Counted from the stretch's first letter, positions 1 through 5,953 are shown. The stretch: 9,537 nucleotides of DNA from an uncultured Bulleidia sp. (GCA_934757945.1 CAKVLT010000074.1:1-9537), one strand, 5' to 3'. The notes: a model not told the origin generated them from the sequence alone. Numbers and translations: made by a program.

Positions 1-75
1 TTCGGCTATACACTTCCCACTATCTGGGTGTGTTTGGGACTTGCACCCGTTAGAGCGCGCCCATGGCGCGCAAAC
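1..75 (-). mobile_element. 5' end of a group IIC (bacterial class C) intron, cut by the window edge
   Basis: Read on the minus strand from base 75 leftwards, this stretch starts GTTTGCGCGC, then CATGGGCGCGC, then GGGTGCAAGTCCC, then GGAAGTGTATAGCCGAA. From memory, the same order and spacing occur at the 5' end of group IIC introns such as that of Oceanobacillus iheyensis: GUGUG, ten bases to CAUGGG, GGGUG-AGUCCC, then AGCCUAA. The GC-rich inverted repeat at 55-71 (GCGCGCC, three-base loop, GGCGCGC) fits the first stem of domain I. The 5' splice consensus GUGYG is here GUUUG, one mismatch. Immediately upstream on the same strand is a terminator hairpin with a T-tract, the known preferred insertion site of class C introns. 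The stretch is far richer in GC than its surroundings. The rest of the ribozyme and any reverse transcriptase/maturase gene lie outside the window, so completeness and activity are unknown. An insertion-sequence end is the main alternative. Confidence 0.72.
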
Positions 76-78
76 TAC

Positions 79-105
79 AAAAAAAGCAAAGACATATATC
101 TTTGC
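79..105 (-). terminator. Intrinsic terminator of the symporter-amidohydrolase operon
   Basis: On the minus strand a perfect 7-bp stem (GCAAAGA at 86-92 pairing with TCTTTGC at 99-105, 6-base loop) is followed by seven T (79-85). It lies 15 bases after the amidohydrolase stop codon. The intron-like sequence begins three bases past the T-tract. Confidence 0.88.
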
Positions 106-120
106 TCATACATACTACTG

Positions 121-1725
121 TTAATACACTCTTTTGCCGTTCATCCATGTTTCAAGCACTTTGACATCATGGATATGATATGGATCAGTTTCAAACAGAT
201 TCTGATCCAGTACTACAAAGTCAGCCAGCATACCTGCCTGAATCTTTCCCTTGATATTTTCTTCAAAGGAAGCACGTGCACCTTCTGTTGTAAAAGACAA
301 AATAGCTTCTTTTACAGTAAAAGCTTCTTCAGGAAGATATGGACCGATATGTTCTTTTAAAGTAGAACGTGTAATGGCGCACTGCATACCGCCAAGTACA
401 TCTGGAAGTTCTACAGGACAGTCAGACCCATTGGACACATGGACACCCTTATTCATCAATGTCTTAAAGTTATAACTGGAAGAAGCTCTTTCCTTACCAA
501 CTCTGTCTTCCACAATCTTGATATCATAATCCAGGAAGATTGTCTGTGCATAACAATGCAGATGCAACTTTGCCATTCTGTCCAGCTGATCAGGACGTGT
601 AATCTGGCAATGGATAATACCGTGACGCGCATCCTCTCTTGGATTTTCGTTCTGTGCTTTTTCTATTGCATTCATGATTCTGTCCAGAATACCATCTCCG
701 ATGGAATGAATAGCTACCTGCATATTGTGAGTATGTGCATACCCTATCATTTCATCAAATGTTTCCTGAGAATATACCGGAATACCACATGTGGACGGAT
801 CATCAGCATATGGTTCACTCATATATGCAGTTCTTGCCCCAAGAGAACCATCTCCCAGCATCTTTAAAGGACCAAACTTGAAAAATTCACTTCCTTCACC
901 TGTATAGTGACCTTCTTCTACAAAGCCTTTTAACCCTTCAATATCCGTAAAATGATTCTGTTCATAAATACGTACAGTCATCTTACCTTCTGCTTCCAGT
1001 TCTTTATATGCTGCAATCACTTCGTGATAATCAAGCCCATGGAATACCACAAAGTCATCTGTCTGACTGGAAGTCACACCGAAGGAATTCAGCTGTTTCA
1101 TAGCTTTCAGCAACATCTGTTTCAAATCTTCTCTTGTAGGCTGAGGCAATTTGGAATACACCATATCCAAAGCATTTTCACGGAAGATACCTAATGGTTC
1201 TCCATTTTCATCGACATCAAATCTGCCACCCTCAATCTGTTTTGTATGCTTATCGATTCCAAGCATTTCAAGGCCTTTGGAATTGACTACGCAGGCATGA
1301 CCGCAGGCTCTTACAATACAGATTGGGTTTTCTACCGAAATTTCATCCAGGTCATAACGTGTTGGAAAACGTCTTCCGTCACTGAAGAAATCATGATTCC
1401 ATCCTCTTCCATTGACCCACTGTCCAGGTGCGTAATGACGATTCTGTATCTCATCTTTAATATACGCTTTCATTTCTTCTAAAGAACCGGTATGTTCTGC
1501 TAACAGTAAATCATTTAAGGCATAGCCGTCATTTAACACATGCATGTGAGAATCATTGAAGCCTGCACATACAAATTTGCCACCCAGATCATGTTGAGGC
1601 ACATCCGGATATTGTTCCAGTACAGCAGCATTGCTTCCAGTTGCCACAAATTTGTTGTCATCTGTGACAAACGCTTCGGTAAATCCTTCTCCTGTAAAAA
1701 CAGTACCGTTATAAAATACTTCCAT
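121..1725 (-). CDS. YtcJ-type metal-dependent amidohydrolase (Amidohydro_3 family)
   Basis: This 534-residue cytoplasmic protein has the full length of the YtcJ branch of the amidohydrolase superfamily, which hydrolyses amide or related bonds with a metal centre in a TIM barrel. A small beta-sandwich from both chain ends flanks the barrel. Visible landmarks are the metal-binding DSHMH at 58-62, the family block LGDGSLGARTA at 290-300, candidate metal-ligand histidines at 340 (AIHSIGDG) and 372 (HGIIHCQ), and an aspartate at 435 (SNGSDCPVE) in the usual place of the catalytic Asp. The C-terminal GMLADFVVLD block is typical. There is no signal peptide. The ATG at 1725 follows a good GGAGG site that overlaps the end of the symporter gene; only 2 bases separate the two genes, so they are co-transcribed and probably translationally coupled. 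The operon leader is a lysine riboswitch, suggesting the substrate may be an N-acylated or amide form of lysine. That is inference, since YtcJ substrates are mostly unknown. Confidence 0.88.
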   Translation of the reverse strand: MEVFYNGTVFTGEGFTEAFVTDDNKFVATGSNAAVLEQYPDVPQHDLGGKFVCAGFNDSHMHVLNDGYALNDLLLAEHTGSLEEMKAYIKDEIQNRHYAPGQWVNGRGWNHDFFSDGRRFPTRYDLDEISVENPICIVRACGHACVVNSKGLEMLGIDKHTKQIEGGRFDVDENGEPLGIFRENALDMVYSKLPQPTREDLKQMLLKAMKQLNSFGVTSSQTDDFVVFHGLDYHEVIAAYKELEAEGKMTVRIYEQNHFTDIEGLKGFVEEGHYTGEGSEFFKFGPLKMLGDGSLGARTAYMSEPYADDPSTCGIPVYSQETFDEMIGYAHTHNMQVAIHSIGDGILDRIMNAIEKAQNENPREDARHGIIHCQITRPDQLDRMAKLHLHCYAQTIFLDYDIKIVEDRVGKERASSSYNFKTLMNKGVHVSNGSDCPVELPDVLGGMQCAITRSTLKEHIGPYLPEEAFTVKEAILSFTTEGARASFEENIKGKIQAGMLADFVVLDQNLFETDPYHIHDVKVLETWMNGKRVY

Positions 1726-1727
1726 GA

Positions 1728-3215
1728 TTATTCCTCCACTTTCTTCGTGTCTTCATAGAAAAGAACCATATGCGGATCTACTTCACCAACACCCATATAT
1801 CTGGCTTTATAGTCCTTCAGTAATCTGAAGTAATCATTGGATAACATCAGAATGACAAAGACGTTGACAAATGTAGGGATAGCAGATGTGATATCTACCA
1901 CTGTCCAGATAAATCCCGTGTTCTGTGCATGTACAAGATAAACCGTCCACAAAAGACCCGGCAAAGCACGGACCGCATAGAATGCTTTGATTAAGAATTC
2001 AGAGAAGCGGGACTGCTTCATATTGATATGTTCCAGAATAGCAAGGTAGTAAGTGAACCATCCTCCGGAAGTAGTCACTGTAAAGATAATCATGATGATA
2101 GCCAGTAATACACTTCCGGCAGTTCCAAAACTCTTATTGAATGCACTTAATGCAAGAGCACCACCTGTAAGACCATCTGCCCATACACCGCTTAAAATAA
2201 CAGATAATGCAGTAATACTGCACACTACAAATGTATCAAAGAATACTTCAAAGGATCCCCATAAGCCTTGTTCTACAGGATGAGGTGTATCCGCAGAAGA
2301 ATGAATCATAGGAGAAGTACCCCAGCCGGCCTCGTTGGAATATACAGAGCGTGCCATACCTGTCTGAACAATCTTAGACACAGCTGCACCTGCAAATCCA
2401 CCAACTGCCGCAGTACCTGTAAAGGCATTTGTAAAGATAGCACTGATAGCTGCAGGAACTGCCTGAATATTGACAATGATCATTAAAAGCCCCATCAGAA
2501 TATAGGCAATACTCATAAAAGGAACCAGTTTACTGAAGATGGAAGCTACACCCTTTATACCACCGGATGTAATGACATAAGTAAGAATGCAAAGAAGAGT
2601 ACCCACAACAATTCTTCCATCAATAAAATAACCAAATACTGAAACTCCATTGAAGTTAAAGGCACCTGCCACAACTTCAGAAGCTGTCAGATTACTGGAA
2701 GTGATAAAGAATGTAGAGAAAATACCAATACCGAAAATCACAGCCAGAATCTTCCATGCATTTCCCCAATGACGTTTTTCTCCAAGACCTTTCTGCATGT
2801 AGTAGGTAGGTCCGCCGTATTTCTCTCCATTACTGTTAGTTCCACGATAGTAACAACCCAATGTAACTTCTACCTGTTTTAAAATCAGCCCAAGACAGGA
2901 TGTTAACCACATCCACAGTACAGCACCAGGTCCACCACTGGCAACCGCTGTAGCCACACCTGCAATATTACCAAAACCTACAGTTCCACCAATTGCAGTA
3001 CAGATAGCTTCAAATGGTGAAATGGATTTTTTATCTTCAGAAACCTTTGTACTCTTCTGTGTAATGGTTCCGACAGTATGTTTCAGTATCCAGCCGAAAT
3101 GACGGAACTGAAAGAATCCCGAGCGAATTGTAAAGTACAAGCCTGTAATTAACATTAAGGCGATGAGTGGTACTCCCCAAAGAATACCGTTTAACCAGTC
3201 TAAAAACGCAATCAT
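1728..3215 (-). CDS. AGCS-family sodium:amino-acid symporter
   Basis: This 495-residue polytopic membrane protein belongs to the alanine/glycine:cation symporter (AGCS) family, which takes up small amino acids with Na+ or H+. Hydrophobic segments run the whole length; I estimate about eleven helices. The family block is clear at 77-102 (GGTVGFGNIAGVATA, then GGPGAVLWMW). A second block at 293-303 reads SNEAGWGTSPM, where typical alanine carriers have SNEAGMGSAP. The next residues are HSSADTPHP rather than the usual AAAAKTDHP, so this is a divergent subgroup. The ATG at 3215 follows a strong AGGAGG site. It is the first gene behind a lysine riboswitch and is followed 2 bases later by an amidohydrolase. 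The fold is sure. The usual alanine/glycine specificity is doubtful here, because regulation points to lysine or a lysine derivative. Confidence 0.92.
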   Translation of the reverse strand: MIAFLDWLNGILWGVPLIALMLITGLYFTIRSGFFQFRHFGWILKHTVGTITQKSTKVSEDKKSISPFEAICTAIGGTVGFGNIAGVATAVASGGPGAVLWMWLTSCLGLILKQVEVTLGCYYRGTNSNGEKYGGPTYYMQKGLGEKRHWGNAWKILAVIFGIGIFSTFFITSSNLTASEVVAGAFNFNGVSVFGYFIDGRIVVGTLLCILTYVITSGGIKGVASIFSKLVPFMSIAYILMGLLMIIVNIQAVPAAISAIFTNAFTGTAAVGGFAGAAVSKIVQTGMARSVYSNEAGWGTSPMIHSSADTPHPVEQGLWGSFEVFFDTFVVCSITALSVILSGVWADGLTGGALALSAFNKSFGTAGSVLLAIIMIIFTVTTSGGWFTYYLAILEHINMKQSRFSEFLIKAFYAVRALPGLLWTVYLVHAQNTGFIWTVVDITSAIPTFVNVFVILMLSNDYFRLLKDYKARYMGVGEVDPHMVLFYEDTKKVEE

Positions 3216-3251
3216 AAAATTTCCTCCTGTTCCTTACAATGCAAGAAGAGA

Positions 3252-3282
3252 TTAAAAAAGTGATAGCTTACATGCTATCACT
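3252..3282 (-). terminator. Riboswitch-controlled attenuator terminator
   Basis: On the minus strand a perfect 9-bp stem (AGTGATAGC with GCTATCACT, 3259-3267 and 3274-3282, 6-base loop) runs into a T-tract (3254-3259). It lies between the lysine aptamer and the symporter start codon. The 5' arm contains ATAGC, which can instead pair with GCTAT in the 3' strand of aptamer helix P1. That gives the mutually exclusive antiterminator expected of a transcriptional off-switch. Confidence 0.9.
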
Positions 3283-3305
3283 CGAATTTCTTATACAAAT
3301 TCAAT

Positions 3306-3470
3306 CAATAGCTCCTCCACTGTGATATCAGTGAGAGTACATAGCATATTCTGTTATGTACCAACTCGAAGAATTGTCAGCTCTTCGGTTTCGGCAATTT
3401 TCCCTTTCTATCTGCTTCATGGAAGCGACACTTCTCTGCAGATATACTCTTGTCAACTGCTCCTCTATTG
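3306..3470 (-). promoter_or_regulatory. Lysine riboswitch (L-box) aptamer
   Basis: Read on the minus strand, this leader carries the conserved L-box landmarks in order: AGAGG near the 5' side, AAGAGTAT, GAAAGGG, TTGCCGAA, TTGGTAC and GTGGAGGAGCTATTG at the 3' side. All helices can be drawn: P1 CAATAG/CTATTG (3465-3470 with 3306-3311), P2 GCAGTT/AATTGC (3455-3460 with 3394-3399), P3 ATCTGC/GCAGAT (3438-3443 with 3410-3415), P4 CGAAGA/TCTTCG (3382-3387 with 3367-3372) and P5 GTACATA/TATGTAC (3355-3361 with 3337-3343). A further small hairpin, CACTG...CAGTG, lies before P1 closes. Known members bind lysine and reduce expression of lysine synthesis or uptake genes. Bound lysine should stabilise P1, release the terminator arm and stop transcription before the symporter. 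The pattern closely matches the Bacillus subtilis lysC leader as I remember it. Confidence 0.93.
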
Positions 3471-3483
3471 TAAGGCACTGTTT

Positions 3484-3511
3484 ATGATACGCCAGTTTTG
3501 ATATATAGCAA
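3484..3511 (-). promoter_or_regulatory. Candidate sigma-A promoter of the lysine-riboswitch operon
   Basis: On the minus strand, TTGCTA (3506-3511, 4 of 6 to consensus) and TATCAT (3484-3489, 5 of 6) are 16 bases apart. Transcription would start about 7 bases further on, leaving roughly ten bases before riboswitch helix P1. That geometry supports the call. Confidence 0.6.
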
Positions 3512-3541
3512 TCAAATTTTTCACAATCTGCTATTCTTTAA

Positions 3542-3570
3542 CAAAAAAGCCTTCGATACATACCGAAGAC
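3542..3570 (-). terminator. Intrinsic terminator of the marR-flavodoxin operon
   Basis: On the minus strand an 8-bp stem (GTCTTCGG at 3563-3570 with TCGAAGGC at 3549-3556, including G-U pairs) is followed by six T (3543-3548). It lies 8 bases after the flavodoxin stop codon and separates that operon from the riboswitch promoter. Confidence 0.87.
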
Positions 3571-3578
3571 TATACCTG

Positions 3579-4079
3579 TTATTTCTTACAAGAGACAAGA
3601 TTCTGTAATCTTTCAAGATCCTCAGTATCCGGATGAGAAAGAGCTTTATCAAAATTAGCAATCAGCGCATCCACATTAGGAATCGGTACAGGACTGTTTT
3701 TCATTTTGATATAACGATCTTTCACAGACTGAGGCATCTTACCCTGGCACATATAGGTACCAACAACTGAATTACTCTTATCCAGATGTTTCTGTACTCT
3801 GGAAAGAATTTTTTCAAAATATGCAGCACTCTCTCCAAACCCTGCCGTTCCAAACAGGAACACTTCTTTATGATGCAGACTCTTTAAAAATTCGGAAATT
3901 TCCTCACTGCAGGTTCCCTTATCCGTCCAGAAACCTACATAGATTTTATCTGCCTGCAGTGCCTGCTCACAAGGCTTTCCCTTATATATACACTCTTCTG
4001 CCGGTAAAACAGAAGAAATGCTGTCTGCAAGAAGTTGGGTATTACCTGTGTTACTGCTGAATACTATAGAATATGTCAT
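3579..4079 (-). CDS. Small flavodoxin-family protein (BilS-like)
   Basis: This 166-residue soluble protein carries an N-terminal flavodoxin fold. The FMN phosphate loop SSNTGNT is at 8-14 after a short beta strand, YVGFWTDKGTC at 47-57, and FLFGTAGFG at 74-82. Motif order and length fit the short flavodoxin family (Flavodoxin_3 type) that includes BilS, the electron-transfer partner of the gut bilirubin reductase BilR. It should shuttle electrons through FMN. I chose the ATG at 4079 because AAAGGAG lies at the right distance; an in-frame ATG at 4118 would add 13 residues without such a site. It is the second gene of an operon with a MarR-type regulator, 46 bases behind it, and ends at a terminator. 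BilQ in bilirubin loci is also MarR-type, so the pair resembles bilQ and bilS. No bilR reductase is in the window, so the partner and function stay open. Confidence 0.83.
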   Translation of the reverse strand: MTYSIVFSSNTGNTQLLADSISSVLPAEECIYKGKPCEQALQADKIYVGFWTDKGTCSEEISEFLKSLHHKEVFLFGTAGFGESAAYFEKILSRVQKHLDKSNSVVGTYMCQGKMPQSVKDRYIKMKNSPVPIPNVDALIANFDKALSHPDTEDLERLQNLVSCKK

Positions 4080-4125
4080 ACATTCTCCTTTACTTATCAT
4101 CGATACCTGTGTGAACATGTATCTT

Positions 4126-4530
4126 TTACATTCCTGAAGATATCTTTTGCAACAATCCAGTTAACTGTTGTTTTTCATCCTGATTCAGATTCTTTAACAC
4201 TGTATCATCCCAATCATAAAACACCTGATGTGCTTTTTCAAAGACACGGGCACCCTGATCTGTCAGATGCAGAGCATAACACCTTCCATGTTTTTCTTTT
4301 GTCATCAGTCCCTGTTCTTCAAGACGCTGTATACTTCTTTGACTATGACCCCAGTCCATTCCAAGATCTTTTGTCAGGCTGGAAGGCGTACATCCGGGAT
4401 GTTTTCCAATATACGCAATAAAGAACAGAAGGCCAAAATTCACCCCATCTTGTTTCAGTTCATCCGAAGTAAAAGCGTAAAAGCTTTTATACAGCAAAGT
4501 CACGTAAAAAGAAACTGTATTCAGATACAT
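4126..4530 (-). CDS. MarR-family transcriptional regulator
   Basis: This 134-residue protein has the length and layout of MarR regulators: an N-terminal dimerisation helix, a winged helix-turn-helix at about 47-72 (CTPSSLTKDLGMDWGHSQRS), the wing at about 76-91 (MTKEKHGRCYALHLT), and a C-terminal dimerisation helix. Such proteins bind palindromes as dimers and release DNA on binding a small ligand or on oxidation. The ATG at 4530 follows GAGGTG closely. A near-consensus promoter lies directly upstream, with a perfect 7-3-7 palindrome over its -35 box, so autoregulation is likely. The next gene in the operon is a flavodoxin, its probable target. The context resembles BilQ of bilirubin-reductase loci, but the ligand cannot be read from the sequence. 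Confidence 0.88.
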   Translation of the reverse strand: MYLNTVSFYVTLLYKSFYAFTSDELKQDGVNFGLLFFIAYIGKHPGCTPSSLTKDLGMDWGHSQRSIQRLEEQGLMTKEKHGRCYALHLTDQGARVFEKAHQVFYDWDDTVLKNLNQDEKQQLTGLLQKISSGM

Positions 4531-4547
4531 TATTTCACCTCGAAAAG

Positions 4548-4576
4548 ACTATATGCCTGTCACTTGACTTTGTCAA
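4548..4576 (-). promoter_or_regulatory. Promoter of the marR-flavodoxin operon
   Basis: On the minus strand, TTGACA (4571-4576, perfect) and TATAGT (4548-4553, 5 of 6) are separated by exactly 17 bases. The predicted start lies only about ten bases before the marR ATG, at the edge of the GAGGTG ribosome binding site, so the leader is very short. Confidence 0.83.
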
Positions 4577-4578
4577 GT
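4562..4578. promoter_or_regulatory. Palindromic operator, probably for the adjacent MarR protein
   Basis: ACTTGAC, three bases, GTCAAGT forms a perfect 17-base palindrome that covers the whole -35 box of the marR promoter. Size, symmetry and position fit a MarR dimer site that blocks RNA polymerase. Binding by this regulator is inferred from adjacency. Confidence 0.65.
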
Positions 4579-4584
4579 ATAGGC

Positions 4585-4615
4585 TAAAAAAGAAAGCTGA
4601 CACATGATCAGCTTT
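4585..4615 (-). terminator. Intrinsic terminator of the PDZ-protein gene
   Basis: On the minus strand AAAGCTGA (4608-4615) pairs with TCAGCTTT (4593-4600) around a 7-base loop, and TCTTTTTT follows. It starts right after the stop codon of the PDZ gene and ends a few bases before the marR -35 box. Confidence 0.85.
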
Positions 4616-5194
4616 TTATGCTTTCTGTGAACTTGCCTGCGTTTTCATTTTCTGATAGCTGACCAGTTCTACTTTTGCAGTAATTTTATCTTCCTTTCTT
4701 TCCGCCACAATTTCCACGGTATCTCCAATGTTTTTAGACTGAACATATGTTGCAAGATCACTGTTTTCTTTAACCGCATTGCCATCTACGCTGACAATTC
4801 TGTCACCTACTTTTAATCCTGCCTCATCAGCATTAGAAAGATCACTGATAGCCGCAATATATACACCATCTGTATATCCCTCTGTATTACTTACATATCT
4901 GACTGTAAGACCAAGAGCGGCTTTATCGGTTTCTGCAGGTTCTTCAGTGCTTCCGTTTTCTTCGCCTTTTTCTTCCGGCACTGTATCAAAAGGATTTCCT
5001 TCCTCCGGTTGTGCAGCCGCAATATCCTTACTGGAAGAAGTCTTTGTACCGATATCAGAGTAGTTACCTACAATGCCTCCGAAAAATCCACATACAAAGC
5101 AGAATATACCAAGACAAAAAAGACTGGCAACTCTTTTCCCGTTCCATTTGGAAGCTGTTTTCTTTATTTCCGGTGTTTTATTTTCTTCACTCAT
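4616..5194 (-). CDS. Single-pass membrane protein with an extracytoplasmic PDZ domain
   Basis: This 192-residue protein starts with a short charged cytoplasmic tail rich in Lys. One hydrophobic helix follows at about 22-43 (RVASLFCLGIFCFVCGFFGG region, Gly- and Cys-rich). Next come an acidic, low-complexity linker at about 56-90 rich in Glu and Pro, and a PDZ domain at about 92-178. In the PDZ, LGLTV at 94-98 is the peptide-carboxylate loop and AGLKVGDRIVSVDGNAV at 125-141 is the typical second half. The layout is that of a membrane-anchored HtrA/DegP protease without its catalytic domain: no trypsin-like Ser, His or Asp motifs are present and there is no room for them. It may recruit or present substrates at the membrane surface, which is inference. 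The ATG at 5194 follows AGAGGTGAT. It is a single-gene unit with its own terminator, divergent from the TetR-type gene. Confidence 0.82.
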   Translation of the reverse strand: MSEENKTPEIKKTASKWNGKRVASLFCLGIFCFVCGFFGGIVGNYSDIGTKTSSSKDIAAAQPEEGNPFDTVPEEKGEENGSTEEPAETDKAALGLTVRYVSNTEGYTDGVYIAAISDLSNADEAGLKVGDRIVSVDGNAVKENSDLATYVQSKNIGDTVEIVAERKEDKITAKVELVSYQKMKTQASSQKA

Positions 5195-5223
5195 ATTCTA
5201 TCACCTCTTAAACACTATGTATC

Positions 5224-5252
5224 ATAATAGCAGAATGTGAACAATGAATGAA
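5224..5252 (-). promoter_or_regulatory. Weak candidate promoter of the PDZ-protein gene
   Basis: On the minus strand, TATTAT (5224-5229, 5 of 6 to consensus) lies 17 bases after TTCATT (5247-5252, 3 of 6). This gives a leader of about 20-25 bases. The -35 box is poor. Confidence 0.3.
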
Positions 5253-5297
5253 CAAAAAATGAGAAATACAGGAAAACTTTCATGGTACAATACAGTC

Positions 5298-5849
5298 ATG
5301 GACACCACAAAAGAAAGTATTGCCAAAGCTATCAAGAAATGCATGTTAAAAGCACCATTGGAAGATATTACTGTCAAAGAGGTATGCTCTGTCGCTAACC
5401 TCTCCAGACAGACCTTTTATCGTTGTTTTCAGGATAAATACGATCTTATCAACTGGTATTTCGACACTTTGCTGAATGCCTCCTTCGACCAGATGGGTGC
5501 AGGAAGAACCATCCGTGAAGGATTAGACAAAAAGTTTACATATATTCAAAACGAAAAAGTATTCTTCAAAGCTGCTTTCTCTTATTCTCAGCAAAATAAT
5601 CTGAGAGACCATGATTTCGAAAAAATCTTTGGTTTCTATAAAAATCTCTATAAAGAAAAAAGCGGGGTCCCCCTCAAAGGCACTCCACTGGATTTGCTGG
5701 AAATGTACTGTCAGTCTTCTGTATACATGACAGCCAAATGGATTTTGAAAGACTGTCCGAATACTCCTCAGAAACTGACTGAACTTATGGTACAGGCCAT
5801 GCCGGAAGAACTCAGAAACATCTTCAATAAGTTAGATATTCTGGAATAA
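5298..5849 (+). CDS. TetR/AcrR-family transcriptional regulator
   Basis: This protein of about 183 residues has a TetR-type DNA-binding domain at the N-terminus: the first helix ESIAKAIKKCML at 6-17, then ITVKEVCSVANLSRQTFYRCFQDKYDLI at 24-51 with the helix-turn-helix ending in the conserved TFY-F-KYDL block. The C-terminal helical half should hold the ligand pocket and dimer face; its ligand is not recognisable. I chose the ATG at 5298 because the protein then starts just before helix 1, as in relatives. An in-frame ATG at 5244 would add 18 residues and run over the divergent gene's promoter region. Neither start has a clear ribosome binding site. The gene is divergent from the PDZ gene and lies 104 bases before the FucO-type dehydrogenase on the same strand, with a terminator between. 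It may regulate either neighbour, which is unproven. Confidence 0.83.
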   Translation: MDTTKESIAKAIKKCMLKAPLEDITVKEVCSVANLSRQTFYRCFQDKYDLINWYFDTLLNASFDQMGAGRTIREGLDKKFTYIQNEKVFFKAAFSYSQQNNLRDHDFEKIFGFYKNLYKEKSGVPLKGTPLDLLEMYCQSSVYMTAKWILKDCPNTPQKLTELMVQAMPEELRNIFNKLDILE

Positions 5850-5855
5850 TCACAA

Positions 5856-5891
5856 AGGTTACACTGAGTAAAAAGTGTAACTTGTTTTATT
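5856..5891 (+). terminator. Intrinsic terminator of the TetR-type gene
   Basis: GTTACACT (5858-5865) pairs perfectly with AGTGTAAC (5874-5881) around an 8-base loop, with weak outer pairs. An interrupted T-rich tail, TTGTTTTATTT, follows. It lies a few bases after the stop codon. Confidence 0.78.
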
Positions 5892-5909
5892 TGTGAAACA
5901 TTTAATAAT
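5882..5909 (+). promoter_or_regulatory. Weak candidate promoter of the FucO-type dehydrogenase gene
   Basis: TTGTTT (5882-5887) and AATAAT (5904-5909, 5 of 6 to consensus) are 16 bases apart. The -35 box shares bases with the tail of the preceding terminator. The leader would be about 40 bases, ending in an AAGGAG site at 5936-5941. Confidence 0.35.
5891..5908. promoter_or_regulatory. Candidate Rex (NADH-sensing repressor) operator
   Basis: TTGTGAA, four bases, TTAATAA is an 18-base imperfect palindrome. The left half is perfect and the right half matches 5 of 7 to the Firmicutes Rex consensus TTGTGAA-N4-TTCACAA. It overlaps the candidate spacer and -10 box and lies before an NADH-linked fermentation gene, a typical Rex target. 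No rex gene is in the window. Confidence 0.4.
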
Positions 5910-5953
5910 AATAGTGTAAGCGGTATCATCCGCACAAGGAGAATATATTTTTT

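Noticed and set aside
55..71. GC-rich palindrome as a stand-alone terminator or insertion-sequence end
   Set aside because: It has no adjacent T-tract of its own and fits better as the first domain I stem of the group IIC intron, given the flanking conserved blocks.
28..360. Open frame of 110 codons on the plus strand at the left edge
   Set aside because: It overlaps the intron-like sequence, a terminator and the end of the amidohydrolase gene on the other strand, and its composition is not protein-like.
3216..3578. Glycine riboswitch, the expected partner of an AGCS symporter
   Set aside because: The conserved blocks (AGAGG, AAGAGTAT, GAAAGGG, GCCGAA) and the five-helix layout are those of the lysine L-box, and no tandem glycine aptamer is visible.
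4080..4118. Thirteen-residue N-terminal extension of the flavodoxin
   Set aside because: The internal ATG at 4079 has a proper AAAGGAG site and starts just before the first beta strand of the fold.
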